Of a DNA stretch of 64,000 nt, positions 44,734 through 55,285 are shown in pieces; the first letter of the stretch is position 1, and the number at the start of each line of letters is the position of its first letter. The stretch is from NCBI RefSeq assembly GCF_006442965.1, contig NZ_VFWX01000002.1, positions 434,001 through 498,000 on the forward strand, given 5' to 3'. Made by a program: the position numbers and the translations under genes. Source of the DNA: Mesorhizobium sp. CU3. GTDB lineage: Bacteria > Pseudomonadota > Alphaproteobacteria > Rhizobiales > Rhizobiaceae. Below the pieces are notes generated by a model that worked only from the letters and a program-made list of their open reading frames with translations, was not told where the DNA came from and searched no databases.

Positions 44734-44955
44734 TCAGCTCTTGCTGGCCTTTTCCTTGACCGACGAAACGGTTTCGTCGGCACGGTGCTCGACGGTGCGC
44801 TTGTCGTCGGCGGTGTCGTCGTCAGCCATGCCCTTCTTGAAGCTCTTGATGCCCTTGGCCATGTCGCCCATCAGTTCGGGGATCTTGCCGCGGCCGAACA
44901 CCAGGAGCACGATGACCAGCACGATCATCCAGTGCCAAATCGAAAATGAACCCAT
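44734..44955 (-). CDS. tatA: Twin-arginine translocase subunit TatA
   Basis: 73-residue pore-forming Tat subunit. The motif [26 protein letters not shown] is diagnostic, followed by an amphipathic helix ([10 protein letters not shown]) and an acidic tail. It is the first gene of tatABC, 44 bases before tatB. Confidence 0.97.
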   Translation of the reverse strand: MGSFSIWHWMIVLVIVLLVFGRGKIPELMGDMAKGIKSFKKGMADDDTADDKRTVEHRADETVSSVKEKASKS

Positions 44956-45134
44956 AACAATCTCTCTCGAATGTTTTCCCTCGGCGATGATCTATGCGTT
45001 TTCGCTCGGGGATTCAAACACAACCGCAACGAAGTTGATAAAATGGCTGGCGGATGTCACGCACTTTCGGTGCGAGCCGCTTGCTACGAATCCGCGCAGG
45101 GCCTGCTAATAGACCATTAGAGCGATGCCCGCCG

Positions 45135-45890
45135 TCACTCTTCCGTGACGCGCGGCGTGAGCAATCCGAGCTCCTCGAGGTCGATATCGGTCAGCGCATC
45201 CTCGTCCTCGGCCAGCGCGTCGGGATCGGCCGGCGGCACCGGCATCGAGAAGTTCGACGGCATGCGGGTCGACAGCAAACCGGCGCCCTTCAGCTCTTCC
45301 ATGCCCGGCAGGTCGCGGATCTCCTCCAGCGCGAAATGGTCGAGGAAGGCGTCCGTCGTGCCATAGGTTACGGGGCGCCCGGGCGTGCGCCGGCGGCCGC
45401 GCATGCGCACCCATTCGGTCTCCAAAAGCGTGTCGAGCGTGCCCTTCGAGGTCTCGACGCCCCTGATGTCCTCGATCTCGGCCCGCGTCACCGGCTGGTG
45501 ATAGGCGATGATCGCCAGCACTTCGAGCGCCGCGCGGGAAAGTTTCCGCTGCTGGACGGAGTCCCGGCTCATCAGGAAGGCCAGGTCGCCCGCGGTGCGG
45601 AACGCCCAGGCGTCGCCGACCCGCACCAGGTTGACGCCGCGCTTGGCATAGATTTCCTGCAGATCGGCCATCGCGGCTGCGATGTTGACGCCTTCCGGCA
45701 GGCGCGCGGCCAGTTGCTTCTCGCTCACCGGCTCGGCGCTGGCGAAGACGATCGCCTCGGCCATGCGCACGGCTTCCGACAGTTGCAGCCGCTCGGCAGG
45801 GTTTTCCAGAGAGCCCTCCTCGGCCATTTCATCGTCCGGTTCGTTATCGACCTTGAACGGAATGACCGAAGCGTTGGCGCGTTCGCTCAT
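45135..45890 (-). CDS. scpB: Segregation and condensation protein ScpB
   Basis: 251-residue kleisin-associated winged-helix protein of the SMC condensin complex. Core motifs are MAEAIVFASAEPVSEKQLAARL and RAALEVLAIIAYHQPVTRAEIEDIRGV. The ATG at 45890 overlaps the scpA stop. An acidic C-terminal tail follows. Works with ScpA and SMC on chromosome compaction. Confidence 0.95.
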   Translation of the reverse strand: MSERANASVIPFKVDNEPDDEMAEEGSLENPAERLQLSEAVRMAEAIVFASAEPVSEKQLAARLPEGVNIAAAMADLQEIYAKRGVNLVRVGDAWAFRTAGDLAFLMSRDSVQQRKLSRAALEVLAIIAYHQPVTRAEIEDIRGVETSKGTLDTLLETEWVRMRGRRRTPGRPVTYGTTDAFLDHFALEEIRDLPGMEELKGAGLLSTRMPSNFSMPVPPADPDALAEDEDALTDIDLEELGLLTPRVTEE

Positions 45891-46729
45891 GATGCCACCT
45901 CGACTGCCCTTACCCCTTGCGTGCGGCCGCGCAGATAGATCGGCGCGAACACCTGCTCCTGCCGCATGTCCAGCTTGCCTTCGCGCACCATTTCGAGCGT
46001 TGCCGCGAAGGAACTGGCCATCGCGGTGCGCTTTTCTTCCGGCGCCGCCAGATATTCGATGAGGAAACTGTCGAGCGCGGTCCAATCGCCGATCTCACCG
46101 ATCAGCCTTGCCAGCACTTCGCGCGCGTCCTTCAGCGACCAGACGGCGCGCCGGGCGATCGTCACATTGTTGATCGCCTGCTTCTGACGCTGCTGCGCAT
46201 AGGCGGTCAGAAGATCATAAAGCGAGGCCGAAAAGCTGTTGCGTTTCTCGACGATGACCATTTCCGGCATGCCGCGCGCGAAGACGTCACGGCCGAGGCG
46301 GTTGCGGTTGACCAGCCTTGCCGAAGCATCGCGCATCGCCTCCAGGCGCTTCAGCCGGAACTGCAGCACCGCCGCCAATTCTTCGCCGCTCTCGCCTTCT
46401 TCGCCCGGCTGTTTCGGGATCAAGAGCTTGGATTTCAGGAAGGCGAGCCACGCCGCCATCACCAGATAGTCGGCGGCAAGCTCGAGCCTCAGCGCCCTCA
46501 CCCGCTCGATGAAGGCGAGATATTGCTCGGCCAGCGCCAGGATCGAAATGCGGGCCAGATCGACCTTCTGGTTGCGGGCAAGATGCAGCAAAAGGTCGAG
46601 CGGGCCTTCGAAACCGGCGACGTCGACGACCAGCGACGGGTCGCCGGTCAGGCGTGCATCGTCGTTCTCGGCCCACAGACGGTCCATCGGCGCGGCCTTC
46701 GCGGCCTTCACTTCCAATGTCTCCGCCAC
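45887..46729 (-). CDS. scpA: Segregation and condensation protein ScpA
   Basis: 280-residue kleisin subunit of SMC-ScpAB. The N-terminal block VDVAGFEGPLDLLLHLARNQKVDLARISI is diagnostic, with a C-terminal winged helix. The start is GTG at 46729 after AAAGG, and an ATG 14 codons later is the alternative. It is translationally coupled to scpB and 20 bases from nagZ. Confidence 0.95.
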   Translation of the reverse strand: MAETLEVKAAKAAPMDRLWAENDDARLTGDPSLVVDVAGFEGPLDLLLHLARNQKVDLARISILALAEQYLAFIERVRALRLELAADYLVMAAWLAFLKSKLLIPKQPGEEGESGEELAAVLQFRLKRLEAMRDASARLVNRNRLGRDVFARGMPEMVIVEKRNSFSASLYDLLTAYAQQRQKQAINNVTIARRAVWSLKDAREVLARLIGEIGDWTALDSFLIEYLAAPEEKRTAMASSFAATLEMVREGKLDMRQEQVFAPIYLRGRTQGVRAVEVAS

Positions 46730-46749
46730 TTGCCTTTCGTCCCTTCGGT

Positions 46750-47769
46750 TCAGGCCACCGCTTCGAAATAGGTGGCAAATTCAGCACGTATCGCGGTTTC
46801 GTCGGCGACGTCGCGGTTCTTTATATAGGTCAACGCCCGCTCCGCGCGTTGCAAGGACTTGCCGGTGAGCGCCGTCGTGCGCGACGCGATGCCGGACATT
46901 TCCTCGAAAACGCCGTTGCAGTGAAGGACGAGATCGCAGCCGGCCGCAAGGATTGCGGCCGCCTTTGTCGGGAAATCCCCAGAAAGTGCCTTCATCGAGG
47001 TGTCGTCGCTCATCAGCAAGCCGTCGAAGTCGATCTCGCCGCGGATGATTTCGTTGACGACCTTGGCCGAAGTGGTTGCCGGATTGTCGGGATCGACGGC
47101 GCTGTAGACCACATGAGCCGTCATCGCCATCGGCAGGTGGTTGAGTGCCTTGAACGGGGCGAAATCATGTTTGCGCAGCTCGGCTAGCGGCGTATCGACC
47201 GTCGGCAGCGCGAAATGCGTGTCGGCGGATGCCCGACCATGACCCGGAATATGCTTCATCACCGGCAGCACGCCGCCCGCCATCAGCCCCTCGGCCGAAG
47301 CCTTGCCAAGCTCGATCACGGCATTGGGCTCCTTGCCATAGGCTCGAGCGCCGATGACGTCGCTGGCGCCCTCGACCGGAACGTCCAGCACCGGCAGACA
47401 GTCTGCGGTAATTCCGTACCGCGAAAGATCGAAGGCATGCAGCCGCGCCATGAGCCAGGCGGCGCGGCTGCCGGCATCCTTGTCCTCACGCCACAAAGCG
47501 CCGAGCGCGCCGCCCGCCGGATAGTTCGGCGCCAGCGGCGGTCGCAGGCGCTGCACCCGGCCGCCTTCCTGGTCGATGAAGACAGGCGCGTCCGGCCGCC
47601 CGACGCTGTCGCGCATCGAAGCAACCAAGTCGCGGATCTGCCCGGCCTCGCCGATGTTGCGGGCAAACAGGATGAAGCCCCACGGACGTTCGTCGCGATA
47701 GAACCGGATTTCGTCATCGCTGAGGGATTTCCCGGCGCAGCCGAGGATCATGGATTTTGATTCGCTCAT
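46750..47769 (-). CDS. nagZ: Beta-N-acetylhexosaminidase (GH3)
   Basis: 339-residue cytosolic glycosidase that recycles peptidoglycan by removing GlcNAc from anhydromuropeptides. GH3 features are FILFARNI, FIDQEGGRVQRLRPP and the catalytic loop MKHIPGHGRASADTH with the Asp/His dyad. The ATG at 47769 matches the family start, although its ribosome-binding site is weak. It is downstream of the SPOR gene. Confidence 0.95.
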   Translation of the reverse strand: MSESKSMILGCAGKSLSDDEIRFYRDERPWGFILFARNIGEAGQIRDLVASMRDSVGRPDAPVFIDQEGGRVQRLRPPLAPNYPAGGALGALWREDKDAGSRAAWLMARLHAFDLSRYGITADCLPVLDVPVEGASDVIGARAYGKEPNAVIELGKASAEGLMAGGVLPVMKHIPGHGRASADTHFALPTVDTPLAELRKHDFAPFKALNHLPMAMTAHVVYSAVDPDNPATTSAKVVNEIIRGEIDFDGLLMSDDTSMKALSGDFPTKAAAILAAGCDLVLHCNGVFEEMSGIASRTTALTGKSLQRAERALTYIKNRDVADETAIRAEFATYFEAVA

Positions 47770-47851
47770 GTACGCAAGCTTAAGGCTTTGGCCGGGCAAA
47801 GGGAATCACCCCTGCCCTGCGAGCCGCCAAAGCCCGCAACCGTCCACAACG

Positions 47852-47885
47852 AAAAGCCGGCGCAGCCTTGCGGCGGCGCCGGCTT
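47852..47885 (-). terminator. Terminator of the SPOR-domain gene
   Basis: Ten-bp outer stem AAGCCGGCGC / GCGCCGGCTT with an inner GCC/GGC stem, ending in TTTTC on the minus strand, 17 bases after the stop. It implies nagZ has its own promoter or relies on read-through. Confidence 0.8.
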
Positions 47886-47901
47886 GAATGGTTGAAACGG
47901 A

Positions 47902-50900
47902 TCAGCGCGACACGAAGCAGTTGCCGCCGGCCGCCTTGTAGCTGGTGCAGAGCGCGATCGCGTCGTTGCGCGACTTGGCCGGGACGCGAACACGGTAGAA
48001 CGTGCCCTTGCCCGCGACTTCCGCCTTGACGATGCTGGCCGTGCGGCCGGACAGCACGCTGCCATAGCGGCGCTGCAGGTCCTGATAGGTCGACTGCGCG
48101 CTTTCCACCGTCGGCTGCGAGGCGATCTGCATCGACCACGAGCCGCCGCCGGCAGACGAAGCCGGATCGATGGAGGCGACCTGGTCGGGCTTGACCTCGC
48201 CGACGATATCGACCGGCTGGTCGGACGGGCGCGGCGGCGCCACCGGCACAACCGCCGGCGTGTTGCTCGACTGGGCCTTGGCCGCCGGCTTTGCCGGCTT
48301 CAGCGGCTTGGTCTCGGACTGGTCGACGGCGGCCTGATCGCTGTCGACGGTGCCGGTCGCTTGAGCGTCCGCCGCCGGGGCGACATGCTGCGGCGCCGGA
48401 TCGGTCGGCTCGGCGGCCGCGACCTTCGGAGCCGCCGGCGCTGGATCCTCGCGCGGAACCAGCGAGCCGTCAGGCTTCACCATCATCGTCTTCACCTTGC
48501 GCGGCGCGACGGCGACGACACCATTGTTGCTGGCGTCGCTGTTCGCGTCTTGCTGCAGCACCTGGGCGATACGGTCTTCCGACTTCGGCATCGGCGCGGC
48601 CGGCTGGGCGCTCTGCGGCGCTGCAGCTTGCGCGTTTTCAGGGATCGCAGCGGGCGCGACGCCGGGCAAAGCCGTGTCGGCATTGCTGGCGTCAGTGCCG
48701 GCCGAAGCGTCCGTATCGTTGGGTGTAAGATCGACGACGCGGCTTGGCGCCGGCTCCTTGGATGCCAGATCGACCGGCTGCTCGGTGGTATTCACCAGCT
48801 TCTGCTGCACCGGCTCGGCCGGCTTGGCCGTGCCGCCCTTGACGACGGCGTCATAGACCTTGTTGTCCTGGTTCGGCACCACCGTGCCGCCCGGATTCTC
48901 CGGCTTGACCTTGATCGGCGCATTGTCGGCCTTGACGATCACGGGCGCTTCGCTGCCACCCTTGCCTCCGAAGGAGAAGGCAAGCGCGCCGAGGCCGCCG
49001 GCGATCACCACCGCGCCGACCAGACCTGCGATCATCATGCCGCGACGGCGCGGCCTGGCTGCCTGACGTTCGGCAAGACCCGGGATCGCCATTGCTTCCT
49101 CGAGTTCGGGATCGTAGTCGAGCTCGTTGGCGGCGAGATCGTCGGCCTGCGAAACCGGCCGGCTGCCCGGCAGGTCGGCATCGTCGTAGTCGTTCGTGGC
49201 AGCAAACGAAGCCTGGGCCGCGGGCGCGGCCGGCGTCTCGTCGCGCAGATCGCGACGGTCGTAGCCTTTGAATCCGGCATTGTAGGAATCGTCCTCATAA
49301 CCGCGCTTCGGCGCAGGCGCAGCCGCGATCTCGGTCGAGTTCATGTCGGTGAGCAGGCTGGCGAACTCGGCGTCGAGATCGTCATAGGCGGGCGATGCCG
49401 GCTGGTCTTCCTCGAAGCTCAGCTCCGGAATGTCGAGGTCGTCCGCGAGCGCGACCACGCGTTCCGGCACATCGACTGTCTCGACATCAGGCATCTCGTC
49501 ATGCTGGCGGGCCTGCGGCGCCGCGGCTGGCGTGGCCTGGACGGCGAAATCCGGCGCGACGTAATCCGGCGTCGGCTCGTTGCGATAGGCAGGCGCTGCC
49601 GCCTGCGGGGCCGCCACTGGCGCCGCCATCGCAGGCGCGACGGGCGCCGGCTGCGCGGCGAAGGAAGCCTGCGTCGCGTAAGCGGTGGTCGGGGTTGAAC
49701 GGCTCCACTTGGCCGGCTCGGCCGACGCCGACCAGCCGAACGGGGCGCCAGCGTTTTTGGCTGAAGGCTGAGCGCTCACGGTCGCCGCCTGATCGGCCTC
49801 GATGCCCTTGGCGAAAGCCGCATCGAAGGCGTCGTCATCGAAATCGATGCTCGGCTCGGCCTTGGCAGCGGCAATGTCTTCGCGATCGAGCTCGCTGGCC
49901 AGCAGATCGTCGAGATCGTCGACGACTGGCTCTGCCGCAGGACTCTGCGCGGCCTGGCGCCTGTCCGCGTCCCAACGGAGATCTTCGGCCGCTTTCGGGC
50001 TGGCATGGCTGACCGCCTGGACAACAGGCGACGGCGTCGGGGCAATGTCCTTGAGCGCTGGCATCGGCCGCGCGGTCATGGCGCCGAGCAGCGCGTTGAG
50101 TTCGTCTTCGAGGCTGCGTTCGCCGGCGGCCGGCTTGGGCGGCTCGACAGCCTCGACCGGCGCAATCGGAGCGGCGACAGCCGAAGCCGGCTGGGCAACG
50201 GGCTGCGGCGCGACGGCAACCGGTTCGACGGCCGGAGCGTCGTGTTCGTCCAGTGCGTCGCGGAAGCTCAGTTCGAAATCGTCGTGGAGGGACTGGGCAT
50301 AGAGAGGCTCGGCAGCGACATGGTCGGGTTCTGCTGCAAAATGCGCCGCCTCGGTCGGCGCCTCGACAACCGGCGCCGGCTCATCGGCAACGGTCGGTTC
50401 CGGCTCGTCGGCGGCCAGCAGTTCCGGCTCTTGGAAATCCTCGTGATCGCCGAGGTCGAGATCGACATCGGCGATCGCCTGGTCGAAATGACCGGTGAAG
50501 TCGTCCTCTGAAATCGTCGGACCGGCCGCGTAAGCCTCGGCCGGCTCCGCAGCCACAGGCTGATGCGCAAGCAAGGGGTGCTGCTCAGGCTCAGAATACT
50601 GCTCGGGCTCGCGGCTGTCGAAAGCCATCTCGTCTTCGAGCGACATCTGCACCGCATTGTCGAAATCGGCATCGAACGCCGTTTCAGCAGCCGATTGCAC
50701 GGCCTCGACGGCATCCTGGTGAACGTCGGCGGCCTCGTGATGTTCGACCTGGAAATCCTGATCCAGCGAAGCGGCCATCTCCTGGTCGATTGCGGGCTCG
50801 TCCTCGAACCGAAGCGCATCGAAAGAGCCGGTGACCGCCTTTTCGAAATCATCGTCGAAAGCGACTTCAGGCTCAGGTGCGACTTCTACCTCCGGAGCAA

Positions 50901-51312
50901 GCCCCGGTTCCGGAGTCGCGACAAAGTGGGCATGGTCGGCCGCATCGTCGAAGACGAAATCCTGCTCGAAGGACGCCATCAGTTCGTCGTCATTGGCGGA
51001 CGGACTGGCCGGCTCCACGGGCGCGCCGGCAGGCTCATAAGCCGGCTCCCGCGCGATCTGATAGAGGTTGGACTGCTGTGCGGGAGACGCATACTCCTCG
51101 ACCGCGTCGAACTCGCCCATCAACTCTTTTTCGAGGTCGATGTCGAAATCGCCCTCGTCCGCGGGCTGATTTGCCGGCGCGCCTCTTTCGGCAGTCGGCT
51201 GCCTCACCGGCTGGCGCGGGTCGAAGCCCATGATCCGGGTCAGTTCCGCAAACGGATCGTCGGCGGCGATGTCGTTACGGTCGGCTACTTTCAGCGGGGT
51301 TCTGTCTGCCAT
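47902..51312 (-). CDS. Large SPOR-domain membrane protein (1136 aa)
   Basis: Bitopic protein of exceptional length. Residues 1 to about 755 are cytoplasmic, very acidic and Ala/Pro-rich, with a repeated short motif of the form DDF-x-x-A (for example FDDDFEKAVTGSFDAL and FDADFDNAVQMSLEDE). One membrane helix (MIAGLVGAVVIAGGLGALAF) precedes a periplasmic disordered linker and a C-terminal SPOR domain (about 1060-1136) that binds denuded glycan strands at division sites. SPOR genes occupy this place between argS and nagZ across alphaproteobacteria. A division role is inferred. Confidence 0.92.
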   Translation of the reverse strand: MADRTPLKVADRNDIAADDPFAELTRIMGFDPRQPVRQPTAERGAPANQPADEGDFDIDLEKELMGEFDAVEEYASPAQQSNLYQIAREPAYEPAGAPVEPASPSANDDELMASFEQDFVFDDAADHAHFVATPEPGLAPEVEVAPEPEVAFDDDFEKAVTGSFDALRFEDEPAIDQEMAASLDQDFQVEHHEAADVHQDAVEAVQSAAETAFDADFDNAVQMSLEDEMAFDSREPEQYSEPEQHPLLAHQPVAAEPAEAYAAGPTISEDDFTGHFDQAIADVDLDLGDHEDFQEPELLAADEPEPTVADEPAPVVEAPTEAAHFAAEPDHVAAEPLYAQSLHDDFELSFRDALDEHDAPAVEPVAVAPQPVAQPASAVAAPIAPVEAVEPPKPAAGERSLEDELNALLGAMTARPMPALKDIAPTPSPVVQAVSHASPKAAEDLRWDADRRQAAQSPAAEPVVDDLDDLLASELDREDIAAAKAEPSIDFDDDAFDAAFAKGIEADQAATVSAQPSAKNAGAPFGWSASAEPAKWSRSTPTTAYATQASFAAQPAPVAPAMAAPVAAPQAAAPAYRNEPTPDYVAPDFAVQATPAAAPQARQHDEMPDVETVDVPERVVALADDLDIPELSFEEDQPASPAYDDLDAEFASLLTDMNSTEIAAAPAPKRGYEDDSYNAGFKGYDRRDLRDETPAAPAAQASFAATNDYDDADLPGSRPVSQADDLAANELDYDPELEEAMAIPGLAERQAARPRRRGMMIAGLVGAVVIAGGLGALAFSFGGKGGSEAPVIVKADNAPIKVKPENPGGTVVPNQDNKVYDAVVKGGTAKPAEPVQQKLVNTTEQPVDLASKEPAPSRVVDLTPNDTDASAGTDASNADTALPGVAPAAIPENAQAAAPQSAQPAAPMPKSEDRIAQVLQQDANSDASNNGVVAVAPRKVKTMMVKPDGSLVPREDPAPAAPKVAAAEPTDPAPQHVAPAADAQATGTVDSDQAAVDQSETKPLKPAKPAAKAQSSNTPAVVPVAPPRPSDQPVDIVGEVKPDQVASIDPASSAGGGSWSMQIASQPTVESAQSTYQDLQRRYGSVLSGRTASIVKAEVAGKGTFYRVRVPAKSRNDAIALCTSYKAAGGNCFVSR

Positions 51313-51415
51313 TATTGTTCCCGAACTCGCACACAGTCGGACGCCATGGACGTCGCGCAGGGTTGGCCCTTACCAGCGCAATGTGGGCAAAAGGTGACAG
51401 GTTTTTTAGTTAAAC

Positions 51416-53173
51416 CTAACGCATTTCGGTCGGCGCGTCTGCCCCGATCAGCGTCAGGCCGGACGTCAAAACATCCGAAACAGCCTGCACCAGCCCTAGT
51501 CTGGCATAGGTTGATTCTCGTTCGTTAACCTTAACAAAACGTAAGTCCGGATTGTCGTTCCCCCGATTCCACTGCGCATGGAAGCTGGAAGCGAGGTCGT
51601 AGAGGTAGAAAGCGAGCCGGTGCGGCTCCTGCGCCAGCGCGGCGGATTCGATCAATCTGGGATACTCGGCGAGCTTCCGGATCAGCGCGATTTCGCCCTC
51701 GTCGCTGAGCGCCGCTACCGAAGCCGTGAGCCGGCTTCGGTCGAAATTCGCCTCGCCGAGCTGCTCGCTCGCCTGACGGAACACCGAATGGCAGCGCGCC
51801 GAAGCGTACTGCACGTAGAACACCGGATTGTCCTTCGACTGTTCGGTCACCTTGGCGAAGTCGAAATCGAGCGGCGCATCGCTCTTGCGGTAGAGCATCA
51901 TGAAGCGGACCGGATCGCGGCCGACCTCTTCCACCACCTCGCGCAAGGTGACGAAATCGCCGGAACGCTTCGACATCCGCGCCGGCTCGCCGTCGCGGAA
52001 CAGCTTGACCAGATTGCAAAGCAGAACCGTCAGCACGACCTTGTCGCCGGCAACCGCGCGCGCCAGCGCCTCCAGCCGCTTGACGTAGCCGCCATGGTCG
52101 GCGCCGAGCACATAGATCAGGTCGACGAAGCCGCGCTCGACCTTGTCCTTTAGATAGGCGACGTCGGCGGCGAAATAGGTGAAGGAGCCGTCCGACTTGA
52201 CCAGCGCCCGGTCCATGTCGTCGCCGACCGCGGTCGAGCGGAACAGCGTCTGCTCGCGGTCTTCCCAGTCGTCCGGCTTCTCGCCCTTGGGCGGCGGCAG
52301 CTTGCCCTTGTAGATATGGCCCTTCAGCGTCAGGTCGGCGATGGCAGCGCGGATCTTCTTGGCGTTGTCGGCATGCAGCGTTCGCTCGGAGAAGAACACG
52401 TCGTGATGCACGTTGAGCAATGCCAGATCCTCGCGGATCATCGCCATCATCGCATCGACCGTGCGGTCCTTGACGATCGCCAGCGCCTCGTCCTCAGGCA
52501 TCTGCAGCAGGCCGCGGCCGAACTCCTTGGCCAGCGCCTTTCCGACCGGAACCAGATAGTCGCCCGGATAGAGCCCGGACGGGATCTCGCCGACGTCATC
52601 GCCCAACGCCTCGCGATAGCGCAGGAAGGCCGAGCGGCCGAGCACGTCGATCTGCGAGCCGGCGTCGTTGATGACATATTCCTTGGTGACGTCGTAACCG
52701 GCGAAGGCCATCAGATTGGCCAGCGTGTCGCCGACCACGGCGCCGCGGCAATGGCCGACATGCATCGGTCCGGTCGGATTGGCCGAAACATATTCGACGT
52801 TCGCCTTGCGGCCGCCGCCAATCTTGGTACGGCCATAGTCCCGCCCCTCGCGAAGAAGTGCCGTCAAATGCGCGTGCCAGAAACCGTCCTTCAGCCTGAG
52901 ATTGACGAAGCCCGGCCCGGCGACATCGGCGGCGGCGATATCGGCATCGGCGCGCAGCACCTCGACAAGCTTTTCCGCGAGAGCGCGCGGGTTCTGCCCG
53001 GTCGGCTTGGCCAGCACCATGGCGGCGTTGGTGGCGAGATCGCCATGGCTGGCGTCGCGCGGCGGCTCGACGGTGATGCGCGACAGGTCAAGCGCGGCTC
53101 CATCCTTGTCCTTGAGATCGAGGGCCTCGACAGCCTTTACGATCCGCGCGTTGAAATCGGCGAAGATATTCAT
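51416..53173 (-). CDS. argS: Arginyl-tRNA synthetase
   Basis: 585-residue class I synthetase. The N-terminal Add-1 domain, the HIGH-type motif [13 protein letters not shown] and the KMSKS-equivalent [10 protein letters not shown] are visible, as is the DALR anticodon domain at the end. It lies between dgt and the SPOR gene, the standard alphaproteobacterial order. Confidence 0.97.
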   Translation of the reverse strand: MNIFADFNARIVKAVEALDLKDKDGAALDLSRITVEPPRDASHGDLATNAAMVLAKPTGQNPRALAEKLVEVLRADADIAAADVAGPGFVNLRLKDGFWHAHLTALLREGRDYGRTKIGGGRKANVEYVSANPTGPMHVGHCRGAVVGDTLANLMAFAGYDVTKEYVINDAGSQIDVLGRSAFLRYREALGDDVGEIPSGLYPGDYLVPVGKALAKEFGRGLLQMPEDEALAIVKDRTVDAMMAMIREDLALLNVHHDVFFSERTLHADNAKKIRAAIADLTLKGHIYKGKLPPPKGEKPDDWEDREQTLFRSTAVGDDMDRALVKSDGSFTYFAADVAYLKDKVERGFVDLIYVLGADHGGYVKRLEALARAVAGDKVVLTVLLCNLVKLFRDGEPARMSKRSGDFVTLREVVEEVGRDPVRFMMLYRKSDAPLDFDFAKVTEQSKDNPVFYVQYASARCHSVFRQASEQLGEANFDRSRLTASVAALSDEGEIALIRKLAEYPRLIESAALAQEPHRLAFYLYDLASSFHAQWNRGNDNPDLRFVKVNERESTYARLGLVQAVSDVLTSGLTLIGADAPTEMR

Positions 53174-53232
53174 GGGATATGCTCTGGGCTTTAAGGGCGA
53201 CCGGCCGTTTGGCCGGCAAATCGTGGCCCGCC

Positions 53233-54462
53233 CTAGCTCAAATCGGGCGTATGGTCAAACAGACGCCGGTGTTCCTTGAGCGCGTAGGTATCGGTCATGC
53301 CGGCCAGGAAGTCGGCCACGCTGCGCGCCTTGATGCGATCCTCGGCGCGATCGAGACCTTCGCGCCAACCATCCGGCATGGCGCGCGGATCGGCGAAATA
53401 GACATCGAACAGGTCGCGCACGATCTGTTCGGCCTCGGCGCGCACCCGCATTACCTCGGCGTGCCGATAAAGATGCTTGTAGAGAAACGCCTTCAGCTGT
53501 TTCTCGGCCGCGGCCATGCCGGCCGAGAACGTCACCAGGGTTTCGCCTGACATCCGCACCGCATCGGCGCTGTCCGGCTTCAGGCGCTCGATATTGGCGG
53601 TGGTTGAGGCAATGACATCCTCTACCATCAGCGTGATCTGCCGGCGCATCAGTTCGTGGCCGGTGCGGACGTCGTCAAGCTGCGGGTAGCGCTCGCGCAC
53701 GCCTTTCAGGATCGAGCCCGGCAGGCTGACGCCTTCCAGCATCTCCAGCGTCAGCAGGCCGGCGCGCAGGCCGTCGTCGATGTCGTGGGTGTTGTAGGCG
53801 ATGTCATCGGCGATCGCAGCACACTGCGCCTCGATGCCGGCGAAGCGGTCGAGCTCGAGGTCGTGCAGCTCGGAATAGTCGCGGATCGCCTGCGGCACCG
53901 GGCCCTTGAGCCCCTTGCCGGTCGCATCGATCAGCGGGCCGTTATGCTTGACCAGCCCTTCCAGCGTCTCCCAGGTGAGGTTCAGCCCGTCGAATTCGGC
54001 ATAGCGCCGCTCCAGCCGGGTGACCACACGCAGCGACTGCGCGTTGTGGTCGAAGCCGCCCCAGGCCGCCATCTTGTCGTTGAGCGCGTCCTCGCCGGTA
54101 TGGCCGAACGGTGTGTGACCGAAATCGTGGACGAGCGCCACGGCCTCGGCGAGGTCCTCGTCGCCGCGCAAGGCTCGCGCCAAAGCGCGGGCGATCTGCG
54201 CCACCTCGATCGAATGCGTCAGCCGCGTGCGGTAATGGTCGCCCTCATGCGCGACGAACACCTGCGTCTTGTGCTTCAGCCGGCGAAAGGCGGTGGAGTG
54301 GATGATGCGGTCACGATCGCGCTGAAAGGGCGTGCGCGTCGGGCTTTCGGCCTCGGGAAAAAGCCGGCCGCGCGACTGCGCCGGATCGCTGGCATAGGCC
54401 GCGCGTGGCCGATAGCCGAATCCGATGTCGCCGAGAGCCTCTTTGCCCTGCCGCTCGTCCAT
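53233..54462 (-). CDS. dgt: Deoxyguanosinetriphosphate triphosphohydrolase-like protein
   Basis: 409-residue HD-domain enzyme that hydrolyses dNTPs to nucleoside and triphosphate. The metal site appears as H83 ([12 protein letters not shown]) and H112-D113 ([15 protein letters not shown]). The ATG at 54462 gives the usual start, and the in-frame extension to 54624 runs into the divergent erpA promoter. It belongs to the dgtA-type subgroup. Confidence 0.94.
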   Translation of the reverse strand: MDERQGKEALGDIGFGYRPRAAYASDPAQSRGRLFPEAESPTRTPFQRDRDRIIHSTAFRRLKHKTQVFVAHEGDHYRTRLTHSIEVAQIARALARALRGDEDLAEAVALVHDFGHTPFGHTGEDALNDKMAAWGGFDHNAQSLRVVTRLERRYAEFDGLNLTWETLEGLVKHNGPLIDATGKGLKGPVPQAIRDYSELHDLELDRFAGIEAQCAAIADDIAYNTHDIDDGLRAGLLTLEMLEGVSLPGSILKGVRERYPQLDDVRTGHELMRRQITLMVEDVIASTTANIERLKPDSADAVRMSGETLVTFSAGMAAAEKQLKAFLYKHLYRHAEVMRVRAEAEQIVRDLFDVYFADPRAMPDGWREGLDRAEDRIKARSVADFLAGMTDTYALKEHRRLFDHTPDLS

Positions 54463-54532
54463 TGTTCCACCGGTTGACTCAAGCCCGCCCGCTTCATACC
54501 TATCATGTGAAACCGAAAGCAAGGTGACGCCG

Positions 54533-54880
54533 ATGGGCGCGGATGCCAAGACTGCCATGAAGGTCGAGATGACCGACGCCGCTGCCAAGCGGATCGCCAG
54601 GATCGTCGCCGGCGAACCGGGCAAGACGGCGTTGCGCGTTTCCGTCGAGGGCGGCGGCTGCTCCGGCTTCTCCTATAAATTCGATCTGGTCGAGGCGCGC
54701 AACGACGACGATGTCGCCATCGAGAAGGATGGCGCGACCGTCCTGATCGACGATCTGTCGCTGGTCTATATGGGCGGCTCGGTGATCGACTTCGTCGACG
54801 ATCTGATGGGCCAATCCTTCCAGATCAAAAACCCGAACGCCGTCGCCTCCTGCGGCTGCGGCACCAGTTTCTCCATTTAG
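54533..54880 (+). CDS. erpA: Iron-sulphur cluster insertion protein ErpA
   Basis: 115-residue A-type carrier of [Fe-S] clusters. Conserved cysteines are C43 in GGGCSGF and C107, C109 in SCGCGTSF. The ATG at 54533 has AAGGTG upstream. It is divergent from dgt, a conserved pairing, and heads a short plus-strand group with a VOC protein and xth. Confidence 0.94.
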   Translation: MGADAKTAMKVEMTDAAAKRIARIVAGEPGKTALRVSVEGGGCSGFSYKFDLVEARNDDDVAIEKDGATVLIDDLSLVYMGGSVIDFVDDLMGQSFQIKNPNAVASCGCGTSFSI

Positions 54881-54884
54881 CTCG

Positions 54885-55277
54885 ATGCCTGCCATCGGCG
54901 CGGTCCGTCAGGTCGCGCTATCGGCCGGCCGCGATCTTGACGCGACGCTCGCCTTCTGGCGCGACGTGCTCGGTCTGAATGTGCACGCCCGATACGATCC
55001 GCCGGGCATGGCCTTCATCATGGCCGGCGACGTGCGGCTGCTCTTCACCGACGGCGTGCCGGCCGGCACCGTCTATCTCGACATTGCCGGCCTCGAAGCC
55101 TTCCACGCCGCGGCCAAGGCATCAGGCATTCCCTTCACCGCCCCGCCGACGCTCGTCCATCGCGACATCGAGGGCACGTTCGGTCCTGCGGGGGAAAGCG
55201 AATGGATGGCCTTTCTAAAGGACCCGGCAGGCAATACGATCGGCCTCGTCGAACGCCTTCCGTCCGAACCGCATTGA
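54885..55277 (+). CDS. VOC-family (glyoxalase-like) protein
   Basis: 130-residue protein of two beta-alpha-beta-beta-beta modules. Typical elements are DATLAFWRDVLGLNVHARYDPPGMAF and the C-terminal FLKDPAGNTIGLVERLP. Members bind a metal and act on small electrophiles, aromatic diols or drugs, and the substrate is unknown here. It starts 4 bases after erpA and 8 bases before xth, so it is in operon. Confidence 0.85.
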   Translation: MPAIGAVRQVALSAGRDLDATLAFWRDVLGLNVHARYDPPGMAFIMAGDVRLLFTDGVPAGTVYLDIAGLEAFHAAAKASGIPFTAPPTLVHRDIEGTFGPAGESEWMAFLKDPAGNTIGLVERLPSEPH

Positions 55278-55285
55278 GGCTGCCC

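Noticed and set aside
41838..44759. 973-residue plus-strand open frame spanning serS, tatC and tatB
   Set aside because: It crosses three well-defined minus-strand genes and shows low-complexity, Arg/His/Glu-rich sequence typical of shadows.
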